DNA of 64,000 nucleotides from the NCBI RefSeq assembly GCF_024580735.1, contig NZ_JANIJX010000013.1, positions 43,239-107,238 on the forward strand. Reading direction: 5' to 3'. This DNA comes from Brevibacterium moorei (GTDB lineage Bacteria; Actinomycetota; Actinomycetes; Actinomycetales; Brevibacteriaceae). The notes under the pieces are model-generated. The model was given only the letters and a program-made list of their open reading frames with translations, was not told the origin of the DNA and searched no databases. Positions 35,145-44,589 of the stretch are shown piece after piece (the first letter of the stretch is position 1; each line of letters begins with the position of its first letter). Made by a program: the position numbers and the translations under genes.

Positions 35145-36656
35145 CTACACCGCGCCCAGGTCCACCCGGTGCGATGACACGGTAGCGGCCCATCGATGAT
35201 CGTGGGTGGTCAGGATGACGGCCCCGCCCGCCGCGCTGAACTCCTCGACCAAAGCGGTCAGCGCGATGATCCCGGCCCGATCGCGGCCCAGGGTGGGTTC
35301 GTCGAGCAGCAGAATCCGCGCCCCCAGCATCAACGCCGTGCCGATCACCAGGTCCTTGCGCTGCGCCGGCCCCAGATCATGGGGATGGACGTCCATCTGA
35401 TCGGCCAGGCCGATCCGTTCGGCCACCTGCTCGGCCTGCTGGACGCGCTGGGCCCTGGCCTCGGCCCGCTGTTTGCGCGGCAGGCGAGGCAGCGGAGTGG
35501 CGCGGACCAGTTCGGCGTGCACACTCGCTGTGGACAGCTGGGCGGACGGATCCTGTCCCACCCAGGCCAGATGGGCCGCGCGCAGATGGGCCGGCAACTG
35601 TGCCAGGTCGAGGCGTGAGGGACTGAAGAGGATGTGCCCGGACACCCGCGCTCCGGTATCGAGGATGCCGGCCAGGGCCCGCAGCAGGGTCGACTTGCCG
35701 ATGCCGTTGGGTCCCTCCAGGGCCAGCACCTGGCCCGCGCCCAGGCTGAGACCCACCTGATCGAGGATCGTGTGTGTGCCACGTGAAACGGTCAAATCCT
35801 CAATGCGCAGAAGTGGTTCTGCCTGTGCAGCGTTCGCATCCCCGCCGCTCGGACCCAGCGGCCCCGTGGGGGAGAAGTCTGCAGCTTGGGCCGGGCCGGC
35901 TACGTCCGCCTCCAGCATGCTCCAGACCCCGTGGTCCGCCAACAACACGTCGGTGGGTCGGCCGGAGACCTCGCCGGTGATCCGACCCGCCTCCAGGAAC
36001 AGCGTGCGGCCGGCCGCGGCGGTGACCTCGTCGTGTTGATGGCCCGTGACCAGCACAGAACCGCCGCGCGTGCAGTGTTCGCGCAGGATCCGCGCCAGGC
36101 GCGCCCGGCCCACCCGGTCCAGGGACAGGGACGGCTGATCGAGCACCAGGGTGACCGGCTCCAGGGTCAGCAGGCCCGCCAGCGCTGTCAGCTGGCGTTG
36201 CCCACCGGACAGGGTATCCAGTCGGCGGTCCCACAACTCCGTGATCCCCAGGCGTTCGCACTGGGCCGCGGCGCGTCTGCGCGGCTTGGCCCCACCGTGC
36301 AGGCGCAGGGGTAGCTGGACCTCGTCGCGGACCAGGCTGGTCATCCCGGTCAGCTGGGCCTCCGGATCGTCGCCGAGCATTGCCGCCTGGCCGGCTGGGA
36401 CGCCCACCGGGATGCCCCAGGCCGGGTGCCGGGCGACCGCCTGGCCCGGACCATCGGTGAAGCCCTGCCCGGCGGAGGGTTCCTGGTGGGGTTCGGGGTC
36501 GATCCCGCAGGCGCTCATACACACGGTGGACAGGCCGGCGCCGCGCGGACCCAGCACGGCCAGGTATTCGCCGGGCCGCAGCACGATTCCGATGCCGGCC
36601 GCTGTGCCCGCTGCGGCGTTCGGTGCTGTGCCGGAGGGCGTGGATGGTTCAGACAC
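35145..36656 (-). CDS. ECF transporter fused double ATPase, asymmetric
   Basis: 503 residues with two ABC domains. Domain 1 (~30-235): Walker A is GPRGAGLST with Leu in place of the Lys, the Q-loop Gln is replaced (LGDDPEAQL), Walker B is VTLVLDQPS (Gln for Glu), but the signature LSGGQRQ is intact. Domain 2 (~285-500): Walker A GPNGIGKSTLL, VGQDPSAQL and LLLDEPTLGRD are intact, but the signature is DLGPAQRKD. One composite ATP site is therefore canonical and the other degenerate. GTG 36656 starts 8 nt inside the T-subunit gene. Confidence 0.87.
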   Translation of the reverse strand: MSEPSTPSGTAPNAAAGTAAGIGIVLRPGEYLAVLGPRGAGLSTVCMSACGIDPEPHQEPSAGQGFTDGPGQAVARHPAWGIPVGVPAGQAAMLGDDPEAQLTGMTSLVRDEVQLPLRLHGGAKPRRRAAAQCERLGITELWDRRLDTLSGGQRQLTALAGLLTLEPVTLVLDQPSLSLDRVGRARLARILREHCTRGGSVLVTGHQHDEVTAAAGRTLFLEAGRITGEVSGRPTDVLLADHGVWSMLEADVAGPAQAADFSPTGPLGPSGGDANAAQAEPLLRIEDLTVSRGTHTILDQVGLSLGAGQVLALEGPNGIGKSTLLRALAGILDTGARVSGHILFSPSRLDLAQLPAHLRAAHLAWVGQDPSAQLSTASVHAELVRATPLPRLPRKQRAEARAQRVQQAEQVAERIGLADQMDVHPHDLGPAQRKDLVIGTALMLGARILLLDEPTLGRDRAGIIALTALVEEFSAAGGAVILTTHDHRWAATVSSHRVDLGAV

Positions 36657-37488
36657 CGAGGACCTCCAGAATCCGGGTGGCAGTGGGCAGCGGCAGCAAA
36701 TGGGCCGAGGACGCGATGATGAGGGCCAGCACCAGGACCGGCATGATCCACCGGCAGGCGCGCTGCACGGGGGAATCGGCATGGTCCTGCAATGATCCCG
36801 GACGCCGCGCTCCCGGCCCCGACACATGCCCCAGCCCACGCTGGGCCAATGTCACCTGACGCTGATCCATCTGCACCAGCGCACCGGTGAACAGCGCGGC
36901 CAGGAGTCCCGGCAACAGCGTCAGGCGCACGCGCAAGCGGGAGGTGTCCCAGCCTCGGGCACGGTGGGCGGCCAACAGCGCGCGCGTCTGCGCGCCCAAC
37001 TGCCCTGCCAGGCCCAGGGCGGACGCGCAGACCTGCGCAATCCGCACGGGCACGCGCAGTGCCACCAGCGCGTCGAACAGCCGCGCGGAATCCGAGCCCA
37101 GGGCGAACAGTGCGCTGACCGCCACGGTGCCGGCCACCCGCAGCCACAACTGCACGGCGATGGCCAGGCCCTCGACCGTGATGTGCGCGGGCCCGGCGCT
37201 CCACAGCACCGTGACCCGCTCACCGGGATAGAACAGCCCTTGGATGATCAGCGTCATCACCAGTACGGGCAGGGACACGAACGCCAGGGTCGCAGCCCAG
37301 GTGCGCAGGCGCACGGAGCGGGACGCGGCCGCCACGCAGCCCGCCGCCACGATCACGGCGGCCGGCACCAGCGGCGATGACACGCCGAACACCAGGAACA
37401 GGGCGCACAGAGTGGCCAGGACCTGGGTGGCCGGGTGCAGGCGCGGGGCGGTCGTGGGAGTGCTCGCGGGGGCGGGCTGTGGCGTCAC
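36649..37488 (-). CDS. ECF transporter transmembrane (T) subunit
   Basis: 279 residues from a GTG that overlaps the S-component stop (GTGA). Several membrane helices; the C-terminal half carries the coupling-helix type motifs expected in EcfT (ARL-FDALVALRVPVRIAQ and AHRARGWDTSRLRVR, the latter resembling the conserved ARG motif). It couples the ATPase to the substrate-binding S subunit. Confidence 0.82.
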   Translation of the reverse strand: MTPQPAPASTPTTAPRLHPATQVLATLCALFLVFGVSSPLVPAAVIVAAGCVAAASRSVRLRTWAATLAFVSLPVLVMTLIIQGLFYPGERVTVLWSAGPAHITVEGLAIAVQLWLRVAGTVAVSALFALGSDSARLFDALVALRVPVRIAQVCASALGLAGQLGAQTRALLAAHRARGWDTSRLRVRLTLLPGLLAALFTGALVQMDQRQVTLAQRGLGHVSGPGARRPGSLQDHADSPVQRACRWIMPVLVLALIIASSAHLLPLPTATRILEVLGV

Positions 37489-38411
37489 CGGTGCGCGGTG
37501 CGCTGGGAGGCGCCGGCCTGCTGGGAGGAGGCACCGCCCCGCTGGGAGAAGCGGGCGTAGGGTGCCTTGCGCAGGATCCGCTGGGGCAGGGAGCGCAGGA
37601 CCAGGAACGCCAGCAGGAAGATAAGCGCCTTGTCGATCGTGTCCGAGGCCAGGGACTGGATGGTGGTCGCGTTGACGACCTCGAGGCCCGCGGCCTGCAA
37701 GGTCGCGACGACCCCGCCGGTGCCCACACCCAGGCCGCCGCCGTAGATATAGGCGGCCACTGGCGCGCCGATCGCCCCGGCCGGCACACCGACGATGAGG
37801 CCAGCGATGATGGCGGTCCAGATGCGTTTGAAGGCCCCGGTCCGGGCGGCCCAGCCGGCTGCGGCGCCGGCGAAGGCGGCACCGGCGGTGAAGGCGATGG
37901 TCGACGGGCCCAGGGTCAGGCCCCAGATGAGGTTCGACAGGATGCCGGTCAGCGCGCCGGCGGCGGGGCCGGCCATCACGCCCACCAGGACTGAGCCGAT
38001 CGAATCCAGATACAGGGGGATGGGTAGCTTGCCCACGATCTCGCCGAGCACCACGTTCAGGGCGATGGCCACGGGGATCATGGCGAAGGTGGTCGCGGGG
38101 ATGAAGGCCAGGGAGCCCGCCGCGATCAGCACGCCACCCAGCAGATAGCCGCACATGACGCCCAGCGCTGCGCTGCCCAGGTCGGTGGACAGGGTGGCCG
38201 GCTGGGTGAGCAGGACGGTGATGTAGGTGCCGATGATGACGGCCGCACCCAGGCCGATGGCCACGAGCGACCAGGTCCGGCGGGCCGAGGAAGGGGCGGG
38301 GCTCGAGGTGTTCACTGAGGTGTTTTCTGTGGTTTCTCCGGGACCCGTCGGTGCGGCGGGCCCCTGCCCAGATGCGCTATCGGTGGGCCGGGGGTGGGGT
38401 GAAGTCGACAT
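37485..38411 (-). CDS. ECF transporter S (substrate-specificity) component
   Basis: 308 residues: a disordered Ser/Pro-rich N-terminus of ~45 residues, about six membrane helices, and a His/Gln/Gly-rich tail. The segment VGKLPIPLYLDSIGSVLVGV followed by AGPAAGALTGILSNLIWGL resembles ECF S components of uncharacterised specificity. It starts 2 nt after the nucleoside hydrolase stop, so the import substrate is most likely a nucleoside or a ribosylated vitamin precursor (inference). Confidence 0.75.
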   Translation of the reverse strand: MSTSPHPRPTDSASGQGPAAPTGPGETTENTSVNTSSPAPSSARRTWSLVAIGLGAAVIIGTYITVLLTQPATLSTDLGSAALGVMCGYLLGGVLIAAGSLAFIPATTFAMIPVAIALNVVLGEIVGKLPIPLYLDSIGSVLVGVMAGPAAGALTGILSNLIWGLTLGPSTIAFTAGAAFAGAAAGWAARTGAFKRIWTAIIAGLIVGVPAGAIGAPVAAYIYGGGLGVGTGGVVATLQAAGLEVVNATTIQSLASDTIDKALIFLLAFLVLRSLPQRILRKAPYARFSQRGGASSQQAGASQRTAHR

Positions 38412-38413
38412 GG

Positions 38414-39451
38414 TTATGCCTTGGGTCCTTTGCCTAGGGTGGTCAGAAGATGGGCGATGAACGACTCGGAGTCGATCGACCGGATGATCTCCAGGTTGTC
38501 GGGCCTATCCCAACGTCCCAGCCAATCCGCGACGGTTTCGCCACGTGTGAGTGTACCGGTCAGCTCCACATCGGCGGCAGTCGTGGCGGTGCGCGACCAG
38601 GGGATGGGCGCGGGGGCCGAGGCCGCGGGGGCGGAGTGGGCCCAGGCGAGTGCCGCTGCCACCACGAAGGGATCGTGGATGTGGGCGAGATAACCGTGGC
38701 CGTCCCACTGGTGGAACTCGAAGTAGAACTTCAGTGCCTGCGCCAGCTGCTCGAGCCAGGCGTGCCAGCCGGCCCCGTGCTCGTAGCGCAGCACCATGTT
38801 CAGCCGCTGCGGAGTCATGACCACGGCCTCGGTCGCCTCGATCGGCGCGATGACCGGCAGCACGGGCGCCTTGGTGCCGAACTCGCGGATCACCCGGGCG
38901 GTGGATTCGGGATCGAAGGTGACGTTCCACTCGGTGGTCGGGTGGGTGTTGCCGCGGTAGTTGAAGGCCCCGCCCATGATGAACAGGCGGCGGACCAGAC
39001 GGGGCAGTTCGGGCTCGATGTCCAGGGCCAGGGCCAGGTTGGTCGCGGGTCCGATCACCACACCGATCAGTTCCCCCGGATGGGCGCGTGCCGCATCGAC
39101 CCAGGCCTGGGCCGCGGACACCGGGCTGGGGGCCGTATGTTCCGGCAGCTGCGCATAGCCGGCGCCGGTGGGGCCGTGGGTGTCATCGGCGTAGACGGGA
39201 TCGCCTGTGCGCTCGCCGGACAGATGGGCCAGGGGCAGGTCCGAGCCCGGGTGGACGGGGGTGGAGGTGTCGCCGGCCAGGGCGAGCCAGCCCAGGGCGT
39301 TCGCGGTGACCTGGGCCGTGGGCACATTGCCGCCGCTGGCGGCGACCCCCACCAGGTCGACATCGGGCCGGCACAGAACGTAGCCCAGGGCGATGGCGTC
39401 GTCGATGCCGGGATCGCAGTCCAGGAACAGGGGAATCTTCGGTGCGTGCAT
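38414..39451 (-). CDS. Nucleoside hydrolase (inosine/uridine-preferring family)
   Basis: 345 residues. The calcium/ribose-binding signature DCDPGIDDAIAL is at residues 11-22; VIGPATNLALAL, the GGAFNYRGNTHPTTEWNV block (Asn/Glu ribose ligands) and a C-terminal HIHDPFVVAAAL follow. It cleaves the N-glycosidic bond to release base and ribose. First gene of a four-gene operon with the ECF S, T and A subunits. Confidence 0.92.
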   Translation of the reverse strand: MHAPKIPLFLDCDPGIDDAIALGYVLCRPDVDLVGVAASGGNVPTAQVTANALGWLALAGDTSTPVHPGSDLPLAHLSGERTGDPVYADDTHGPTGAGYAQLPEHTAPSPVSAAQAWVDAARAHPGELIGVVIGPATNLALALDIEPELPRLVRRLFIMGGAFNYRGNTHPTTEWNVTFDPESTARVIREFGTKAPVLPVIAPIEATEAVVMTPQRLNMVLRYEHGAGWHAWLEQLAQALKFYFEFHQWDGHGYLAHIHDPFVVAAALAWAHSAPAASAPAPIPWSRTATTAADVELTGTLTRGETVADWLGRWDRPDNLEIIRSIDSESFIAHLLTTLGKGPKA

Positions 39452-39504
39452 AGCCTCTATTGTGCCTGGGGCCTCCCATATCCTCCCTGGGGCCTCACAA
39501 ACTG

Positions 39505-39567
39505 CGCCGACCCGTCAAAGAAGTGCGAATCCCCGGAGGAAGTTCGAACTTTTTTGACGGGTCGGCG
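39505..39567. repeat. Long inverted repeat between cstA-ybdD and the nucleoside hydrolase operon
   Basis: 25-nt arms (39505-39529 and 39543-39567) with two mismatches and a 13-nt loop. It contains TTTTTT on the plus strand and AAAG/AAAA on the left arm. It lies 13 nt after the ybdD stop on the minus strand and probably terminates that operon. Confidence 0.85.
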
Positions 39568-39579
39568 GGAGGGCGGGTT

Positions 39580-39822
39580 CTAGCAGCAGCGGGCCTGGGG
39601 CTCGCGGTCCTGGCGGTCCGTTTTGTCCCGCCAGTATTCGCGTTCGGTCATCGCCCCGTGGGAACAGCCGTGCCTGGCCACATAGGCGTCCAGGTAGTGC
39701 TTGTAGCCGTTCTCACCGGAGACCTCGCGGGCATACCACAGGACGAACCCCGCGGCCCGGCCCACCCGGGCCCACGCCCGGGCGAGCAGGGAGCGGAAGC
39801 TGGGCGTGGCCTCGGCGCTCAT
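39580..39822 (-). CDS. YbdD/YjiX-family small protein
   Basis: 80 residues. Matches the DUF466 family that accompanies CstA-type carriers: RVGRAAGFVLWYAREVSGEN, then GYKHYLDAYVARH and TEREYWRDKTDRQ. Its ATG overlaps the cstA stop (ATGA), and this pairing is conserved in many bacteria. Exact role unknown. Confidence 0.88.
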   Translation of the reverse strand: MSAEATPSFRSLLARAWARVGRAAGFVLWYAREVSGENGYKHYLDAYVARHGCSHGAMTEREYWRDKTDRQDREPQARCC

Positions 39823-42068
39823 GCGCCGTGCCCGTCGTGGGTCTTGATGCCGTGGGCCACGTTGTACTCGTCCCACTGGGCCTGCAGTTCCTTCTCCGCT
39901 TTGGTGTCGATGAAGCCGGCGGCGGCGAAGGTCTTGGTGGGGGTGAAGGGCTCCTCACTGGTGGGCAGGGAGCCGGCGCGGATCGCCTGGTAGCTCTTGA
40001 TCAGCGTGACGATCACGACCAGCACCACGATGACCGCGAACAGCACGGACAGTGAACCCTGGATGAAGGTGTTGCGGACAACGGCCTCCATCGCCTCGAC
40101 GCCCTTGGTGGTGCCCAGTTCCGTCTTGCCGTCGGCCAGCGCGTTCTTGTACGTGAAGTGCTGCGACCAGTAGCCCACCGTGGGGCGGGAGTCGAAGATC
40201 TTCTGCCAGGACGCAGCCATGGTCACGGCCAGGTCCCAGACCAGCGCGATGCCGGGGATCCACACATATTTCGCCTTGCCCATCTTGCACACGATCGCGC
40301 AGACCACGGACAGGGCGATCGCGGCCAACAGCTGATTGGACAGACCGAACAACGGGAACAGCGTGTTGATGCCGCCCAGGGGATCGGTCACGCCCATCAG
40401 CAACACGCCGCCCCAGGCCGCGATGACGATCGCGGTGGTGATCAGACCACCGGGGATCCACGAGGGGTTCTTGAACGGCTTGATGAAGTTGCCCAGGAAG
40501 TCCGAGAGCATGAAGCGGCACACGCGGGTACCGGCGTCGATCGTGGTCAGGATGAACAGCGCCTCGAACATCACGGCGAAGTGGTACCAGAAGCTCATCA
40601 TGGCCGGCCCGCCCATGACATTGTGCAGGATGTGCGCCATGCCCATCGCCAGGGTGGGCGCGCCGCCGGTCCGGCTGATGATGGTGTTCTCGCCGACGTC
40701 CTTGGCCGCCTGGTCCAGTTCCTGTGCGCTGGTCGACACATGGTCCAGGCCGAGGTTGTTGTTGACGAAGTCGGCGGCCGTCTGCGGGGTGCCCCCGGTC
40801 AGCGGTTCGGCGGCGTTCATCGCGAAGTAGATGCCCTTGTCCAGGCTGACCGCGGCCACCAGGGCCATGATCGCCACGAAGGACTCGGTGAGCATGCCGC
40901 CGTAGCCGATCAGGCGGATCTGCGATTCCTTCTCCACCATCTTCGGCGTGGTACCCGAACTGATCAGCGCGTGGAAGCCGGACAGGGCGCCACAGGCGAT
41001 CGTGATGAACAGGAACGGGAACAGCGCACCGGCGAAGGCCGGGCCCTTGTCGTTGAACGCGAAGTCCGTGACGGCGGGCATCTGCACGACGGGGTTGACG
41101 ATGATGATGCCGATGGCCAGCAGCACGATGGTGCCGACCTTCATGAACGTCGACAGGTAGTCGCGCGGGGCCAGCAGGACCCACACGGGCAGGATCGCGG
41201 CGAAGAAGCCGTAGATCATCACGCACCACACCAGGGTGGTCTTGTCCAGCAGGAAGAAGTCGTGCCAGAACGGGCTCGCGTTGACCCAGCTGCCGCCGGC
41301 GATCGCGGCCAGCAACAGCACGATGCCGATGATCGAGGTCTCCAGCACCTTGCCGGGGCGGATGTAGCGCATGTAGACGCCCATGAACAGGGCGATCGGG
41401 ATGGTCATCGCGATGGAGAAGACGCCCCAGGGGGAGTCCGCCAGGGCGTTGACCATGACCAGACCCAGTACCGCGATCAGGATGATCATGATGAGCAGGA
41501 TGCCGATCGAGGCGATGATGCCGCCCACATTGCCCAGCTCGTCACGGGCCATCTGGCCCAGCGAGCGGCCATTGCGGCGGGTCGAGAAGTACAGCACCAT
41601 GTAGTCCTGCACGGCACCGGCGACGATGACGCCCAGGATGATCCACAGGGTGCCGGGCAGGTAGCCCATCTGTGCGGCCATCACGGGACCCACCAGGGGG
41701 CCCGCGCCGGCGATCGCGGCGAAGTGGTGGCCGAACAGCACGCGGCGGTCGGTCGGGGTGAAGTCGCGGCCGTTGTTGTTGACCTCGGCCGGCGTCGCGC
41801 GTTTGGGGTCGGGCCGGCAGATCTTCCACTCGATGTACTTGCCATAGAAGCGGTAGGCGATCAGATAGCTGCCGACCGCGGCGGCGATGAACCACGAGGC
41901 GCTCAGGTTCTCCCCGCGGACGAAGGCGATCATCACCCAGCCGACGGCGGCGATGAGCGCGATGACGACCCACAGGACGATGCGCCCCGGGGTCCATTTG
42001 GGTTTCTCGATGACGGCGACCGGTGGGTGGTCGTCGTCGGTCTTGACGTATTCGACGTTGACGGACAT
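39819..42068 (-). CDS. cstA: CstA/BtsT-family carbon-starvation carrier (pyruvate or peptide transporter)
   Basis: 749 residues, about 16-18 membrane helices. Core motifs: TPTDRRVLFGHHFAAIAGAG, LVGPVMAAQMGYLPG, the TIDAGTRVCRFMLSDFLG segment and GGINTLFPLFGLSNQLLAAI. Characterised members take up pyruvate (BtsT) or are linked to peptide use under carbon starvation (CstA). AAGGAG precedes the ATG. Divergent from trpS. Confidence 0.92.
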   Translation of the reverse strand: MSVNVEYVKTDDDHPPVAVIEKPKWTPGRIVLWVVIALIAAVGWVMIAFVRGENLSASWFIAAAVGSYLIAYRFYGKYIEWKICRPDPKRATPAEVNNNGRDFTPTDRRVLFGHHFAAIAGAGPLVGPVMAAQMGYLPGTLWIILGVIVAGAVQDYMVLYFSTRRNGRSLGQMARDELGNVGGIIASIGILLIMIILIAVLGLVMVNALADSPWGVFSIAMTIPIALFMGVYMRYIRPGKVLETSIIGIVLLLAAIAGGSWVNASPFWHDFFLLDKTTLVWCVMIYGFFAAILPVWVLLAPRDYLSTFMKVGTIVLLAIGIIIVNPVVQMPAVTDFAFNDKGPAFAGALFPFLFITIACGALSGFHALISSGTTPKMVEKESQIRLIGYGGMLTESFVAIMALVAAVSLDKGIYFAMNAAEPLTGGTPQTAADFVNNNLGLDHVSTSAQELDQAAKDVGENTIISRTGGAPTLAMGMAHILHNVMGGPAMMSFWYHFAVMFEALFILTTIDAGTRVCRFMLSDFLGNFIKPFKNPSWIPGGLITTAIVIAAWGGVLLMGVTDPLGGINTLFPLFGLSNQLLAAIALSVVCAIVCKMGKAKYVWIPGIALVWDLAVTMAASWQKIFDSRPTVGYWSQHFTYKNALADGKTELGTTKGVEAMEAVVRNTFIQGSLSVLFAVIVVLVVIVTLIKSYQAIRAGSLPTSEEPFTPTKTFAAAGFIDTKAEKELQAQWDEYNVAHGIKTHDGHGA

Positions 42069-42322
42069 GGTCTGTGCTCCTTCGTACAGCGTCCGATGTT
42101 CTTGGTTGTGTCTGCGCCCGTTCAGGCTGCGGGTCGGTCCTTGTGGGATATGTGCCCGCGCGAAGGCGGCGACGGGGCGCTGGTGGGATGGTGCGGCCCG
42201 TCGTGTGCCGTTGATTCTAATCGTTCACACAGCTGAGTCACCAGCAACACGCAGGGGTGTGAGGCGAGTCATGGTCTGGCCTCGACTCTGGGCGTGTCCG
42301 TTCCAGGTGGCAGAATGGGACC

Positions 42323-43330
42323 ATGACGGTAAGTGAAACCTCTCAGCTCCCCCGGTCCCTGTCGGGTATCCAGGCGACCTCCGACTCCCTCCATCTGGGC
42401 AACTACATCGGCGCCCTGCAGCAGTTCGTGTCCCTCCAGGAGGACCACGACGCTTTCTACTTCATCGCGAACATGCACGCGATCACCGTCGACCAGGACC
42501 CCGCCCAGCTGCGGGAGCGCACGCTGATCACCGCCGCGCAGTTCATCGCCGCCGGCCTGGACCCGGAACGCTCCACCCTGTTCGTCCAGTCGCAGGTGCC
42601 GCAGGTCGCGCAGCTGAGTTGGATCCTCGAATGCACCGCTTCGCTGGGGGAGGCCCAGCGAATGACTCAGTTCAAGGACAAGTCGGCCAAGGGCGAACGC
42701 GTGTCCCTGGGCCTGCTGACCTATCCGGCGCTGATGGCAGCTGACATCCTGCTGTACCAGGCCGACATCGTCCCGGTGGGCGAGGACCAGCGCCAGCATC
42801 TGGAGCTGACCCGCAACCTGGCCGAACGCTTCAACACGCGCTTCGGAACGACCTTCACGATCCCCGAACCCGGGATCCCCAAGGACACCGCGAAGATCTA
42901 CGATCTGCAGGACCCGACCTCGAAGATGAGCAAATCGGCCAAGAGCCCCGCGGGCCTGATCAACATCCTGGACGAACCGAAGTCCGTGGCCAAGAAGATC
43001 AAGTCGGCGGTCACCGACGATGGCACCGTCATCGCCTTCGACCGTGATGCCAAGCCCGGTGTGTCGAACCTGTTGGGCATCTACTCGGCGCTCTCGGGTG
43101 AGTCGATCGACGACATCGTCGCCCAGTTCGATGGCAAGATGTACGGTCACCTCAAGGTCGCGCTCGCGGATCTGGCGGTGGAGAAGCTGACCCCGGTGCG
43201 GGAGCGGACCACGGAACTGCTGGCCGACCGCGGCGAACTCGCCCGGATCCTGGACGCCGGTGCGGCCAAGGCCGCGGCCATCGCGGACGTCACCCTGCGC
43301 GACGCCTTCACCAAGGTCGGGTTCCTCTAA
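42323..43330 (+). CDS. trpS: Tryptophanyl-tRNA synthetase
   Basis: 335 residues, class Ic synthetase. The HIGH-type motif occurs as SLHLGN (residues ~21-26, within [19 protein letters not shown]) and KMSKS is at about residue 201 ([13 protein letters not shown]). [14 protein letters not shown] is also family-typical. Length is normal. Confidence 0.96.
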   Translation: MTVSETSQLPRSLSGIQATSDSLHLGNYIGALQQFVSLQEDHDAFYFIANMHAITVDQDPAQLRERTLITAAQFIAAGLDPERSTLFVQSQVPQVAQLSWILECTASLGEAQRMTQFKDKSAKGERVSLGLLTYPALMAADILLYQADIVPVGEDQRQHLELTRNLAERFNTRFGTTFTIPEPGIPKDTAKIYDLQDPTSKMSKSAKSPAGLINILDEPKSVAKKIKSAVTDDGTVIAFDRDAKPGVSNLLGIYSALSGESIDDIVAQFDGKMYGHLKVALADLAVEKLTPVRERTTELLADRGELARILDAGAAKAAAIADVTLRDAFTKVGFL

Positions 43331-43376
43331 GCCGGCCCGGCGCCGGCAATAGGGGAGGACCGTGGGGAGGAATGCG

Positions 43377-44528
43377 ATGAGTGCGCACGAACAGGATGGC
43401 ACGGAAGCCGTTGGGGGAAGCGGGTCCGCGCCCGAGTCCGGAAAACAGAACCGCAGCCTGCCCCGGCTGCCCAAGCTGCCCCGGACGGCGCGCCGCGGTA
43501 CGGGCCCCAGCAATCTGGCACCCGAGGTCGCCCACACCGCCGCACGCGTCGAGGACGGCTTCCACTCCTGGGCCAGGGGCCGGGCCTACAAGTCGGGTTG
43601 GCAGCGCACCGTCATCGCCTATGACTCCTATGGCTCGGAATCCTCGATGCGAGTGTTGGCCCGTATGGTGCTGACCAAGGACGGGCAGCCGGCTGCTGAC
43701 CGCGAGGCCTCGATCAGGGGGTGGCGGTCCTTCGTCAACGTGCCCCTGGCAGAGGAGACCGCCTGGGTCCGCGTGAACGGGGTCGAGCACATGGTGACCT
43801 CCGACCGCGGCGGGGTGATCGACGCGGTCATCCCCGGTGACTTCCGGCCCGGCCACATCGACTTCCAGATGTGGACCGAGGGTTCCAAGATCGACACGGC
43901 CACGGCCACGATCGTCGGGTCCGAGCAGCGCTTCGGGATCGTCTCCGATGTGGACGACACTGTGATGGTCACCCACTTGCCGCGGCCCATGCTGGCGGCC
44001 TGGAACAGCTTCATCCTGTCCGAACACGCCAGGTCTGCGGTTGCCGGAATGTCGGTGCTCTACGATCGGCTCATCTACATGCGGCCCAACTCTCCCATGT
44101 TCTACCTGTCCACGGGGGCCTGGAACGTCGCACCCACGCTCAAGCGCTTCCTGTCGCGCAACCTGTATCCCGCCGGCCCCCTGCTGCTGACGGACTGGGG
44201 CCCCACGAACACCCGGATGTTCCGGTCCGGGGTGGAACACAAGCGCAACTCCCTGGAGCGCCTGGCCCGGGAATTCCCCCATATGAAGTGGCTGCTGGTG
44301 GGCGACAACGGGCAGCACGACGAGGAGATCTACGCCGAGTTCGCGGAGAACCACCCGCAGAACGTCGCCGCCGTGGCGATTCGCGAGCTCACCCCGTCGG
44401 AGGCGGTCTGGGTGGGCGGTGTGTCCAAGTTCGAGGGCCGCGGCGCGGGCGTTCCCTGGGTCTACGCCCCGGATGGCGCGGGCCTGGCCTCGAAACTGAC
44501 CGAACGCGGGATCATCTCCGGGATCTAG
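43377..44528 (+). CDS. App1-like phosphatase-domain protein (DUF2183)
   Basis: 383 residues. The catalytic DxDxT motif of this HAD-related family is present as GIVSDVDDTVMVTHLPR (about residue 187), followed by YLSTGAWNVAPTLKRFLSRN, GPLLLTDWG and LVGDNGQHDEEIYAEFA. Yeast App1 is a phosphatidate phosphatase; bacterial homologues are little studied. GGAGG at 43366-43370 supports the ATG at 43377 over a GTG at 43362. Confidence 0.85.
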   Translation: MSAHEQDGTEAVGGSGSAPESGKQNRSLPRLPKLPRTARRGTGPSNLAPEVAHTAARVEDGFHSWARGRAYKSGWQRTVIAYDSYGSESSMRVLARMVLTKDGQPAADREASIRGWRSFVNVPLAEETAWVRVNGVEHMVTSDRGGVIDAVIPGDFRPGHIDFQMWTEGSKIDTATATIVGSEQRFGIVSDVDDTVMVTHLPRPMLAAWNSFILSEHARSAVAGMSVLYDRLIYMRPNSPMFYLSTGAWNVAPTLKRFLSRNLYPAGPLLLTDWGPTNTRMFRSGVEHKRNSLERLAREFPHMKWLLVGDNGQHDEEIYAEFAENHPQNVAAVAIRELTPSEAVWVGGVSKFEGRGAGVPWVYAPDGAGLASKLTERGIISGI

Positions 44529-44589
44529 GGGATCTCAGAGGCGGCGGCCCGGGTCATGGGTGCGGTTCGGCGGTTGGTTCGGCGCGGTC

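Noticed and set aside
36426..36719. Possible small plus-strand genes over the ECF ATPase
   Set aside because: The fused ATPase with ordered ABC motifs explains the DNA; the plus frames have no start context or similarity.
39580..39876. 98-residue version of the YbdD-family protein
   Set aside because: The upstream 18 codons lie inside cstA; the ATG overlapping the cstA stop gives the normal family length.
40158..42236. 692-codon plus-strand frame opposite cstA
   Set aside because: His/Asp/Gln/Arg-rich antisense composition over a clear transporter gene.
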